Shown piece after piece: positions 36,061-44,676 of a DNA stretch of 64,000 nucleotides. Source of the DNA: RHLJ01 sp965242845 (lineage in GTDB: Bacteria > Bacteroidota > Rhodothermia > Balneolales > Balneolaceae); NCBI GenBank assembly GCA_965242845.1, contig CBDETC010000003.1, positions 1,116,001 to 1,180,000 on the forward strand, written 5' to 3'. Both the position numbers and the translations under genes were made by a program. Within the stretch, counting starts at the first letter, position 1; each line of letters starts with the position of its first letter. The notes beneath the pieces are model-generated. The model did not search any database. It had not been told where the DNA came from and saw only the letters and a list, made by a program, of their open reading frames with translations.

Positions 36061-37179
36061 CTATATCGGGGGATTGGTTGATTCTCTTGGTCCTTCAAGT
36101 GTATAAAGAGTAGTAGGAGTTGTTTTACCCTTTAAAGTAATTTTCCCAAGTTCTTTTATTAGGTGATTGTTTGTAAACCTTAAGTGTTCTTCCATATTGG
36201 ATGAAAAAACAAGATCAGTACTTAGTTCTTTACCCATTGCTTGAAGTCTTGCAGCTGTATTTAAAACATCTCCTGTAAATACAATTTCTTTTTTAAGGGA
36301 ACCGATTTCCCCAGCTGTAACTTCTCCCATATGAACACCTGCTCTGAAATCTGGGTTAAACTTATATACTTCAAAAAAACGATTCTTTTCTTTTGAAATA
36401 GCTTTTTTTAAATCCCAATAACAGTTCAGCCAGTTATTATTAGATATTCCTTTATCCATTTCCCACGTTAATACAATCTCATCTCCTACATACTGATATA
36501 CTTCAGCGTAGTGATTAATTATTGCATCAGACATTAAATCATAATAACTGCGTAGAAATTTGAAATAGGTAACATGGCCTAAATTTTCAGCAATCGTTGT
36601 AGACTGTTTCATATCCAAAAACATAAAAATTCTCTTTTCCTTTTTTGGAGTATGATATTTACCAGTGAAAAAATTCTTTAGAACATTATGTCCGAGATTT
36701 TCACTTATTGCCGCATAAATCAAACTTACAAATAATTCAAAAGATAACTGTAGAGCTGTATTCAAAAAAACTACACTACTTAAGAAGGTGACTAGTTTTT
36801 TTAGTACCTCTGGGTGAAATGGAGGTAATCCTTGATCAATGGAGGCGGCAATAGGGTAAGTAATTAATATGATGATGAACAGGAATAGAACATAGATCAA
36901 AAATTTTGCGAAAATTTTCCCCGTAAAGCTATAAGTAGTAAATCTTTTCTCAAAGAATACCATCTCAATAGTGCCAATAATCAAGCCTAATACAAATATG
37001 GCGGAAAGGGCGAATACCAAAACCGGCAAAGTCAATTCTATAGAAGCCTCCGAAATATCATTAAGATCATAACTGATTGTAATATCATTGAGGAGAAAAA
37101 CTAAACCTAATACAAACCAAATAAATCCAAATGGTAATATCCTGGAAATATTACGCTTTATTTTCGGTGATAACTTCAA
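36061..37179 (-). CDS. Membrane-bound class III adenylate/guanylate cyclase
   Basis: About four to five transmembrane helices fill residues 10-180 (ILPFGFIWFVLGLVFLL, LPVLVFALSAIFVLGLIIG, FLIYVLFLFIIILITYPIA and two more). A cytoplasmic class III cyclase domain follows. Metal-binding Asp residues are in FMFLDMKQST and YVGDEIVLTW, and VFTGDVLNTAARLQAMG carries the Asn/Arg transition-state residues. It makes cAMP or cGMP; the specificity residues were not resolved. It is convergent with the AraC-cyclase gene and divergent from the AraC regulator downstream. Confidence 0.9.
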   Translation of the reverse strand: MKLSPKIKRNISRILPFGFIWFVLGLVFLLNDITISYDLNDISEASIELTLPVLVFALSAIFVLGLIIGTIEMVFFEKRFTTYSFTGKIFAKFLIYVLFLFIIILITYPIAASIDQGLPPFHPEVLKKLVTFLSSVVFLNTALQLSFELFVSLIYAAISENLGHNVLKNFFTGKYHTPKKEKRIFMFLDMKQSTTIAENLGHVTYFKFLRSYYDLMSDAIINHYAEVYQYVGDEIVLTWEMDKGISNNNWLNCYWDLKKAISKEKNRFFEVYKFNPDFRAGVHMGEVTAGEIGSLKKEIVFTGDVLNTAARLQAMGKELSTDLVFSSNMEEHLRFTNNHLIKELGKITLKGKTTPTTLYTLEGPRESTNPPI

Positions 37180-37277
37180 TGACGTGGGTTAAGGATTATA
37201 ACTTTGATAAATGAAATTAATAAAAAGAACTAAAATCATTCGGCTCGGTTTTTTATAGTAAATCTTTAATACAAGAC

Positions 37278-37308
37278 TTTGATATTATTTTAGTCAAAAT
37301 TATGTTTG
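37278..37308 (+). promoter_or_regulatory. Consensus Bacteroidota promoter of the AraC gene
   Basis: TTTG at 37278-37281, exactly 19 bp, then TATGTTTG at 37301-37308, a full match to TTTG-N19-TAnnTTTG. The ATG of the next gene is 4 bp further on, which implies a leaderless or nearly leaderless mRNA. Confidence 0.7.
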
Positions 37309-37312
37309 AGCC

Positions 37313-38170
37313 ATGATTAGAGACGCTATTCATATTAATGATTTTATTATCCTAACAGAAGTTGCTGATGTAGAAGAGACCATCGTTGATTCCTGTAAAT
37401 TTGAAGAGCCAGTAGTTGCAGTAGCTTTTTATGGATCAGGAAATGTAGACTTATCTGTAAAGTATGAAGCTAATAACAGAGACTATACCAATACGAATGG
37501 ACTAGCGCTTTCTTTTTACGCTAATGAAATGGTCGAATTTCAACATAAGGTAAGTTCAGGACATCCATTACGTTGCTTATTACTGGTAACAGCACTTCAA
37601 AACCTTGAAAATTTACCTAAGCAAGAGAGTGAACTTTTTGATGAAATGCTACATCAACTGGTAAATCCTTCTGATCATTATGTGGAGGGGCCACGCTTTT
37701 TTATGCCACCTGCTATGCAGGTTTTAGTCGATCAGTTTTTTATAGTACCATATTCGGGAAAAGCAAAGATGCTATTCTTCAAAAGTCATATAACAGCTCT
37801 TCTTTCTCACTACTTCGGACAATTAGCATTAGATCAGACTTCAAATATACCTGATCATGAACGCCAAAAGCTACAGTTAGCCAAAACCATTCTTTCTGAG
37901 AACTTGGAAACTCCTCCTTCACTTTCAGAATTAGCGAGGCAGATCGGGTTAAACACTTTCAAGTTGAAAAAGAATTTCAAAGAAGTCTTTGGAGTACCCG
38001 TATTCAAATATTTACAACAAATGCGGCTGGAAAAGGCACACGACTTAATTAAATCGAATGAACTAAGTGTACAAGAAGTAGCCTGGGATGTAGGTTATGA
38101 TAGTATCAGTTCATTCTCGAATGCCTTTATGAAAAAATTCGGATACCGCCCAAGCGATTTAAACAGATAA
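37313..38170 (+). CDS. AraC family transcriptional regulator
   Basis: The C-terminal 95 residues are an AraC-type double helix-turn-helix (SLSELARQIGLNTFKLKKNF; VQEVAWDVGYDSISSFSNAF; ending KKFGYRPSDLNR). The N-terminal 180 residues probably bind an effector but match no family I can name. The 285-residue length fits. No ribosome binding site is visible and the promoter ends 4 bp before the ATG, so translation is probably leaderless. It precedes the DUF1772 and NAD(P)-binding genes on the same strand and may control them. Confidence 0.9.
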   Translation: MIRDAIHINDFIILTEVADVEETIVDSCKFEEPVVAVAFYGSGNVDLSVKYEANNRDYTNTNGLALSFYANEMVEFQHKVSSGHPLRCLLLVTALQNLENLPKQESELFDEMLHQLVNPSDHYVEGPRFFMPPAMQVLVDQFFIVPYSGKAKMLFFKSHITALLSHYFGQLALDQTSNIPDHERQKLQLAKTILSENLETPPSLSELARQIGLNTFKLKKNFKEVFGVPVFKYLQQMRLEKAHDLIKSNELSVQEVAWDVGYDSISSFSNAFMKKFGYRPSDLNR

Positions 38171-38282
38171 TCCTTTTCGAACAAATCTTACTCCTTTCAG
38201 AACAACAGGAAGTATTAGTTCTTCAATAATTTGATTTCAGTAACAATAACGGTGATGCAAGTCACCACAAAACTGAACTCAA

Positions 38283-38774
38283 ATGGAACTATCAATCACA
38301 AACATAACCACTTTCCTAGCAATCATACTAACCGGATTATCAGCTGGCTTATTTTACGCTTGGCAAGTATCCGTGATACCCGGGACATCAAAAGTCTCCG
38401 ATGCGAATTACTTATTTACAATGCAGTCCATAAATAAAGAGATCTTGAATCCAGCCTTCTTCTTAATCTTTTTTGGAAGTCTGATTGCCCTGGTAGCTAC
38501 CAGTTTTTTAACCTATGGAACCCAGTCATTTTGGTTTACACTATCTGCGGCCTTAGTGTATTTATTTGGAACCTTTTTTGTGACTTCTGCAGGGAATGTA
38601 CCCCTCAATAACCAACTTGAGGCTTTGAATCTTGGACAAATTTCTCTTGCACAAATAAGTGAGTTTAGAGCCATGTATGAGCCGAAGTGGAATCGATTAC
38701 ACACAGTGAGAACCGTCTTCTCGGTCCTGTCATTCATACTCATCTTAATGGCAACTATTCCTTTTAAGGGTTAA
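38283..38774 (+). CDS. DUF1772 (anthrone-oxygenase-like) membrane protein
   Basis: A 163-residue protein with four hydrophobic helices (TTFLAIILTGLSAGLFYAWQ, FFLIFFGSLIALVATSFLTY, LSAALVYLFGTFFVTSAGNV and VFSVLSFILILMATIPF). VPLNNQLEAL is the conserved NVPLNN motif of DUF1772 proteins. Its reaction is unknown; the anthrone-oxygenase name comes from distant fungal relatives. A 44-bp gap to the NAD(P)-binding gene suggests an operon. Confidence 0.82.
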   Translation: MELSITNITTFLAIILTGLSAGLFYAWQVSVIPGTSKVSDANYLFTMQSINKEILNPAFFLIFFGSLIALVATSFLTYGTQSFWFTLSAALVYLFGTFFVTSAGNVPLNNQLEALNLGQISLAQISEFRAMYEPKWNRLHTVRTVFSVLSFILILMATIPFKG

Positions 38775-38818
38775 TCAAACAAACAATTTCAAATCAATAA
38801 TTCTAAATCAACAAGACA

Positions 38819-39649
38819 ATGGAAAAGAACTATCTAGTAATCGGCGGAACTGGTAAAACAGGAAGAAGAGTAGTTGAAAAACTACAGAGCAGAGGCCACA
38901 ATGTTAACGTGGCATCAAGAAATTCATCACCTTCATTTAATTGGGACGATCCTAAAACCTACGAACCAACATTAAAAGGAATGGACAGAGTATACATTGT
39001 CTATTATCCGGACTTAGCAGTTCCCGGAGCTTATGAATCGATATCAATGTTAACGGATGCAGCAAAAAATACCGGAGTCGAAAAGTTGGTTTTACTTTCT
39101 GGAAAAGGAGAGAGGGAAGCTGAACGGTGCGAACAAGTCGTTGCAAACTCAGGCTTGGATTATACCCTGGTTCGAGCATCATGGTTTAATCAGAATTTTT
39201 CGGAGAGCTTCTTTTTAGAGCCCGTGAAGTCTGGGCTTGTGGCGACACCAATGCCAGATGCAGAAGTTCCATTCGTGGATGCGGATGACATTGCTGAAGT
39301 TGCTGTTCAGGCTTTGATTAGTCATGATCTTAACGGCCAAACAGTAGCAGTAACCGGACCAGAGCTATATACGATGTCTGAGGTTGTGAAAATCATTGCA
39401 GAAGCTTCAGGTCGAAATATCCTGTATATCCCAGTTACTTTGGATCAGTATACATCTGAAATGAGATCGGCTGGTTTACCTGACTCCTATATCTGGCTGT
39501 TTGAATATCTTTTTAAAGAAGTGCTTACAAACCCATCTAATCAGGAAATAAGTAATGATGTTGAACGGGTACTTGGTAGAAAGGCAAAATCCTTCAAACA
39601 ATTTGCTAAGGAAGCAGCACAAACAGGTATTTGGTCAGCCAAAAAGTAG
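38819..39649 (+). CDS. NAD(P)-binding NmrA-like oxidoreductase
   Basis: The Rossmann fold begins YLVIGGTGKTGRRVVEKLQS with the GxxGxxG pattern. The atypical short-chain-dehydrogenase layout continues with LVLLSGKGEREAERCEQV, YTLVRASWFNQNFSE and FVDADDIAEVAV, all typical of NmrA/QOR2-like proteins. These are NADPH sensors or quinone reductases. The 276-residue length fits. It is the last gene of the AraC-linked group and ends at a strong terminator. Confidence 0.88.
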   Translation: MEKNYLVIGGTGKTGRRVVEKLQSRGHNVNVASRNSSPSFNWDDPKTYEPTLKGMDRVYIVYYPDLAVPGAYESISMLTDAAKNTGVEKLVLLSGKGEREAERCEQVVANSGLDYTLVRASWFNQNFSESFFLEPVKSGLVATPMPDAEVPFVDADDIAEVAVQALISHDLNGQTVAVTGPELYTMSEVVKIIAEASGRNILYIPVTLDQYTSEMRSAGLPDSYIWLFEYLFKEVLTNPSNQEISNDVERVLGRKAKSFKQFAKEAAQTGIWSAKK

Positions 39650-39670
39650 TTGGTTCATCCAATAATTAGT

Positions 39671-39699
39671 GCCTCGGACTTTAAGTCCGGGGCTTTTTT
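39671..39699 (+). terminator. Terminator after the NAD(P)-binding gene
   Basis: Stem GCCTCGGACT with AGTCCGGGGC, 3-nt loop, then a T run. Confidence 0.9.
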
Positions 39700-39776
39700 A
39701 TTGACGATCGTCAATGAACCTCTTGATTACTCTAATTAGGTTAGCATCAGTTAGGATAAACCAAATCATTAAACTG

Positions 39777-40478
39777 ATGGAAAACACAAAAAAAATAGGA
39801 CGAATAACTGGATTTTTATATTTGGTAGTAATCTTTTGTGCAGGATTTAGTCAAGGCGTAGTTCGAGAAGTAGTTTATGTAGCTGGAGAAGCAGCTACAA
39901 CTGCTGAAAATATTCTAGGGAATGTTTCTTTATTTAGATGGGGGTTGATCACAGATTTTATTGCTTTTTCAGCTGATATAGCAATCTCAATTCTTCTTTA
40001 TTTCCTGTTGAAAGAAATGAGTAAACCGTTAGCTATAATAATGGCTTCTTTCAGATTGATTGCCCATCCCGCCGTAGGAAGTTTGAATCTTATAAATCAT
40101 TTTGCTGCTTTAAAAGTCCTAGAAAATGATGGGCTAGCAGCTCAATTTACTTCTGCTCAACTTTTTGAAATGTCTCAATTCTTTATGGAGGTACATCATT
40201 TTGGATATTTGATTGCTGGTGTATTATTTGGCATCCACTGTGGATTGCTAGGGTTAATGATGTTTAAATCACCTGCTTTCCCAAAATTCTTGGGAGTATT
40301 GTTAGTAATCGCCGCTTTTGGATATTTGATTGAGAGTTTTGGGTTTACTCTTTATCCCGAACACAAAGTAATTTTTGGCTGGATCGTAGGATTAAGCGCG
40401 GCTATTGGTGAGGTTACGTTATGTATTTGGTTGATGATAAAAGGCAGCAAGAAAGAAACTAAGTTAGGAGTAGCTTAG
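39777..40478 (+). CDS. DUF4386 family membrane protein
   Basis: The start at 39777 is preferred. The upstream ATG at 39714 would add 21 residues not typical of the family, whereas MENTKKIGRITGFLYLVVIF is the usual DUF4386 beginning. Six hydrophobic helices follow, with EAATTAENILGNVSLFRWGL and a conserved FLGVLLVIAAFGYLIESFG. The function is unknown. It overlaps the convergent Crp/Fnr-like gene by 4 bp at their 3' ends. Confidence 0.82.
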   Translation: MENTKKIGRITGFLYLVVIFCAGFSQGVVREVVYVAGEAATTAENILGNVSLFRWGLITDFIAFSADIAISILLYFLLKEMSKPLAIIMASFRLIAHPAVGSLNLINHFAALKVLENDGLAAQFTSAQLFEMSQFFMEVHHFGYLIAGVLFGIHCGLLGLMMFKSPAFPKFLGVLLVIAAFGYLIESFGFTLYPEHKVIFGWIVGLSAAIGEVTLCIWLMIKGSKKETKLGVA

Positions 40479-41074
40479 TTTTTGTTAGCCAATCGTTCTT
40501 CAGCAACTCTCTTTCGAATTCTGCTTAATGATTCGGGAGTAACCCCTAAATAACTTGCCAAATGATACTGAGGGACTCGATTTAATAGATCGGGTCTATT
40601 TTCTAGCAAATCTAAATATCTTTCTTTAGGACTGGAAGTGATGAATTTAGCCAGTCTTTTTTGATGTTTACCAAAATCATCCTCAATCGAAACCCTGCAA
40701 AGTCGCTCAAATTCAGGGATAATCTTATAAAGAACTTGTTCTTTGTCATAATTGAGAACCGAGAGAGTACAGTCCTCTACGCATTCAAAGTATTGATCGG
40801 CAGGAGTTTGATTCACATAGCTGGTAAGAGCCGCAATTGAATCCTCTTCTGTAAAAAACTGAGTTGTTCGTTCTTCTCCTTCTTCAGTGAGATAATATTC
40901 CCTAACACATCCCTTTAAGTTGAAATAACATTCTACAGCAATATCACCAGCTTTGAGAAGCAATGTACCTTTTTCAAAGTGCTTTATAGGAATATTGTTA
41001 TTGATGACTTCAGCCTGCTCTTCGGTAAGTTTGAGATAAGGAGAAATCATTTCTGCCATTGTTGGGAAACTCAT
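40475..41074 (-). CDS. Crp/Fnr family regulator, degenerate cyclic-nucleotide pocket
   Basis: An N-terminal cNMP-binding-like beta barrel (HFEKGTLLLKAGDIAVECYF) is followed by a dimerisation helix and a C-terminal helix-turn-helix (YHLASYLGVTPESLSRIRKR). The phosphate-binding cassette GE-x(n)-RxA of true cAMP receptors is not seen; the segment reads FFTEEDSIAALTSYVNQTPADQ. It probably does not bind cAMP in the classic way. The 199-residue length is typical of short Bacteroidota Crp-like proteins. It is convergent with the DUF4386 gene. Confidence 0.87.
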   Translation of the reverse strand: MSFPTMAEMISPYLKLTEEQAEVINNNIPIKHFEKGTLLLKAGDIAVECYFNLKGCVREYYLTEEGEERTTQFFTEEDSIAALTSYVNQTPADQYFECVEDCTLSVLNYDKEQVLYKIIPEFERLCRVSIEDDFGKHQKRLAKFITSSPKERYLDLLENRPDLLNRVPQYHLASYLGVTPESLSRIRKRVAEERLANKN

Positions 41075-41171
41075 TACTACGCCTCAATCATAACTTTCAT
41101 TTTAGGTGATAGGTGGCAAAATATACTATAAACTGAATTTTCAACAATGCTTACACAGTAGATGCTCAAAT

Positions 41172-41204
41172 AAAAAAGCCCCAAATCATTAATCTGAGGC
41201 TTCT
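41172..41204 (-). terminator. Terminator of the BNR-repeat protein gene
   Basis: On the minus strand, stem AAGCCTCAGATT with GATTTGGGGCTT (G-U pairs) is followed by TTTTTT. Confidence 0.75.
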
Positions 41205-41226
41205 TCTATTTAATGCTTATCTATTC

Positions 41227-44200
41227 CTAATCGTGATCCAATCCTAAAACAGGTGGGGCTCCGTTTGCTTTCAGTCTTTCAGCTAAAGCAGGTATTACTT
41301 CATGCATCATAGGACGGAATTCATCGTGAATTACTTTGAACTCCTCTTTTCCAACACGAAGCATATCCTTGTGCATAGCTGTTGGTCCATAAGTGCCTCT
41401 TAGTCCACCAAAGGCAACAGAGATTCGATTCATTACTGTTTTCGGCATTACATCTCTTAATTCTCTTTGAGGGAGGTTTCCGTTCATTTTGGTATCCAGT
41501 GCCTTAAGTGCCATTTCAGTATCGTGCAAATCTTTCATCAACTCAGCATCAGGAGTTGCAGAACGGCTAAGCGAAACCTGCATGGCGGTAAGTAGTTCTT
41601 CCGCTTCATCCATTTCATTGTTGAGCATCTGTACATGATTTGAGAATTCCTGTAACTCCTCCTGGAATGCCAGTACTTCCGCGTCGGATTTTCTTGGAAG
41701 AGCTCCTTCTCTAAGTGGAACCACATCGAACTCAACCATTCCTCCGATATTGGTAGAAACCCCATCAACAATTTTCACTAGTTGAGCAGTATAGGTACCA
41801 GGCCTTGCCATGGTTCCAAATCCACCACCAGTTCGTTCCGGATTAATTAATCCTTGTGAAGCAGTACGTAAATTCCAGTTTATGCGATGGAAACCTTTCG
41901 ATGTTCTTGCTCGCACTCGCTGAACCAATTCACCACCGGAATTATATATCTCCAGATGAATGGCTGGAGATTTTTCGCGCATTTCTGCTTCCAGATTATC
42001 CCAACCTGGAAATGGTATATCTGCATCGCCCAGCTCTTTTTCCATTTTCTGGCGCTCAGATTTTCGTGTAGTTAACCCTTCCTTCAGGAAGTAAGTGAAG
42101 TTAACACCGAACCGGGGATTTGGAGCTGAGTAATAATCATCACCCATATACCGGGATACATTTGTTTGTACATACCACTCTCCATCTCTAGGATCGAATA
42201 AATGAGCTTCCTGATCTAATATTTCAGGGGTTAAAGTTCTTAAAGGAGTATAATCGTCAAGAATATAGAAACCTCTTCCAAAGGTAGCTCCCACAACGTC
42301 GTTTTCTCTACGTTGGATAGTGATGTCACGGAAAGAAATAGTAGGTATTCCACCCTTCATTTTAATCCACTCATTTCCGCCATCAATAGTGAAATACACT
42401 CCAAACTCATGAGCTAAGAAGAATAAATCCTTATTTACATGATCTTGTACAATTCTCCATACCATTCCAACCTCAGGTAGATTACCGGCTATTGAAGTCC
42501 ATGATCTTCCATAGTCGGTACTCTTAATCAGGTAAGGCTTGAAATCTCCTTCCTTGTGATTGTCTAAAGCGGCATAGACCGTAGCTTCATCGAAAAGATC
42601 AGCACGCACATCATTCACAAAGGCATTCTCGGGAACTCCTCTAATGCTTCCAACTTCAGTAGCCGTCCAGGTTGCTCCGCCATCTGTAGTGGATTGCAGT
42701 AGTCCATCATCGGTACCGGCGTAAAGTACATCTGCATTAATGGGAGATTCGCCCAATGATGTAATGGTTGAAAACTCAGACATAGCGTACAAGTCCCAGG
42801 CATGATCCCAGCTTTGAGTACGTCCCATGATAGGCTCTGTAATTCGGTCTTTGTCTTTCGTTAAATCACCCGAAATAGCTTCCCAGCTATCGCCCCGATC
42901 AGTAGATTTCCAAACTCGATGAGAAGCAAAATAAATGGTACTTGGCACATGCTGAGAGGGTAGGATAGGGGCATCCCAATTAAATCGTTCTTCTCCTTCA
43001 CCAACACCAGGTTGAGGTTGAATGAACACTGACTCACCGGTGATACGATCTAATCGATTAAGAAAACCTTGCTGGGATTCTGCATATCCGATGTCGGGAT
43101 TACCAGGTTCAACAGCAGATTGATGCCCATCTCCACCTAACACGCGAGACCAGTGGGCATTACGGATTCCACCTGCATCGGAAGTTCGGGATGGACCTCC
43201 ATGAGACCCGTTATCCTGCGTACCTCCGTAAATGTTATAAAAGGGCTCAGCGTCATCTACTGCCAGTTTATAATACTGGGTGATAGGCAGGTTTTTAATG
43301 AATCTCCAGGATTCTGTGTTATCTACCGTTTCATAAATACCACCATCAGTTCCCAGGAGTAGATAATCTGGTTCATCAGGTAAGAAATTCAAAGAATGAG
43401 AATCAGAGTGTGTTGCACCTGTATTCAACCGACTGAATGTCTTCCCGTGATCGTAGGAAACCTGCATGCGTACATCCACCAGGTAAATAGTGCCAAAATC
43501 ATGAGGAGAAGCATAGAGTTCCTGGTAATAATGAGGGCCCGTTGCGCCAGCAACAGCATCCGACATTTTCTTCCACGAAGCTCCTTTATCTGTACTGGTA
43601 TACACTCCGCCTTCACGTCGTAAAAGCTCAATAGCAGCATATACATAATCAGGATTTTGCGGGCTGATCGCTAAACCAATTTTACCTTTAATGCCACCTG
43701 GTAAGCCTCTTTTTAGCTCTTTCCAGGTTTTACCACCATCGGTAGACTTATGGATTCCTGATCTAGGTCCGCCATCAACAAGAGCAGCAACCGTTCTGTG
43801 TCGTTGCCAGGTAGCTGCATATACTACATTTGGATCTCGTGGATCAACGACAATATCAGTTACTCCTACCCATTCATCATCTCCGAGGGTTTTTGTCCAC
43901 GTTTTACCACCATCTTCGGTGAGATAGAATCCTCGTTCACCACCTTTATTCCAAAGAGGTCCTTGTGCAGCTACCATTACGATATCAGAGTTTGAAGGAT
44001 GAACGATAATTTTTCCAATGTGCTCTGATTCGGGTAAGCCCATATTTTTCCAGGAAGCTCCTCCATCTTCACTTAAATACACTCCATCTCCAAAAGCCAC
44101 ATGTCGACCACCGACATTTTCGCCGGTTCCAACCCAAATGCGATGAGGATTATTAGGATCGATGGTGATACAACCAATGGAATACACCGATTGTTTGTCG

Positions 44201-44478
44201 AAAAGAGGAGTCCAGGTTGTTCCTGAGTTTTCTGTTTTCCAAACGCCGCCAGAACCAACGGCAACATACCAGACATGTCGGTTATCGGGGTGGATAGCGA
44301 TGTCTGCAATCCTTCCCGAAGTAAACGCCGGCCCAATATTTCTAAATGCAAATGCATTATAACTCTGGGAGGCTATCGCTGACTTATTATCGTCAGAGTT
44401 TCTAGATCTTTGTGCGGTAGCTGTTTCAACTACCAACAACGCAATGATTGCGAAGAGAATAAAACGGTTTAAACGCAT
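41227..44478 (-). CDS. Secreted BNR/sortilin-like beta-propeller protein
   Basis: A signal peptide (FILFAIIALLVVETATAQ) is followed by repeated Asp-box/BNR motifs such as STDGGKTW, TEDGGKTW, STDKGASW, STDRGDSW and TTDGGATW. These span residues 40-750, in the manner of VPS10/sortilin or sialidase-like ten-bladed propellers. The C-terminal 300 residues hold a fibronectin-like domain (IHLEIYNSGGELVQRVRAR) and a helical segment. Many Bacteroidota homologues are annotated as glycosyl hydrolases without shown activity. No catalytic residues can be named here. No T9SS domain is present. The gene is monocistronic. Confidence 0.87.
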   Translation of the reverse strand: MRLNRFILFAIIALLVVETATAQRSRNSDDNKSAIASQSYNAFAFRNIGPAFTSGRIADIAIHPDNRHVWYVAVGSGGVWKTENSGTTWTPLFDKQSVYSIGCITIDPNNPHRIWVGTGENVGGRHVAFGDGVYLSEDGGASWKNMGLPESEHIGKIIVHPSNSDIVMVAAQGPLWNKGGERGFYLTEDGGKTWTKTLGDDEWVGVTDIVVDPRDPNVVYAATWQRHRTVAALVDGGPRSGIHKSTDGGKTWKELKRGLPGGIKGKIGLAISPQNPDYVYAAIELLRREGGVYTSTDKGASWKKMSDAVAGATGPHYYQELYASPHDFGTIYLVDVRMQVSYDHGKTFSRLNTGATHSDSHSLNFLPDEPDYLLLGTDGGIYETVDNTESWRFIKNLPITQYYKLAVDDAEPFYNIYGGTQDNGSHGGPSRTSDAGGIRNAHWSRVLGGDGHQSAVEPGNPDIGYAESQQGFLNRLDRITGESVFIQPQPGVGEGEERFNWDAPILPSQHVPSTIYFASHRVWKSTDRGDSWEAISGDLTKDKDRITEPIMGRTQSWDHAWDLYAMSEFSTITSLGESPINADVLYAGTDDGLLQSTTDGGATWTATEVGSIRGVPENAFVNDVRADLFDEATVYAALDNHKEGDFKPYLIKSTDYGRSWTSIAGNLPEVGMVWRIVQDHVNKDLFFLAHEFGVYFTIDGGNEWIKMKGGIPTISFRDITIQRRENDVVGATFGRGFYILDDYTPLRTLTPEILDQEAHLFDPRDGEWYVQTNVSRYMGDDYYSAPNPRFGVNFTYFLKEGLTTRKSERQKMEKELGDADIPFPGWDNLEAEMREKSPAIHLEIYNSGGELVQRVRARTSKGFHRINWNLRTASQGLINPERTGGGFGTMARPGTYTAQLVKIVDGVSTNIGGMVEFDVVPLREGALPRKSDAEVLAFQEELQEFSNHVQMLNNEMDEAEELLTAMQVSLSRSATPDAELMKDLHDTEMALKALDTKMNGNLPQRELRDVMPKTVMNRISVAFGGLRGTYGPTAMHKDMLRVGKEEFKVIHDEFRPMMHEVIPALAERLKANGAPPVLGLDHD

Positions 44479-44602
44479 GATGTAAGAATAGTTAGCTTAG
44501 AAATTATCGGCGCTAAAATGGTGCAAAATCGGAAGAATGAAAAATGCGGTAACGAGCTGTAACATTTTTTAAAGCTCGGGTGTGGAATAATTCTCTTCTC
44601 AT

Positions 44603-44637
44603 AAAAAAAGGCGGTACGCTTGCGCTACCACCTTTTT
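44603..44637 (-). terminator. Terminator of the T9SS cargo protein gene
   Basis: On the minus strand, stem AAAAGGTGGTAGCG with CGTACCGCCTTTT-like complement (two mismatches) and a short loop, then T run. Confidence 0.8.
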
Positions 44638-44676
44638 CATCAATACCCCGTTGTGGTTTGTGTTGTACGAGAACTA

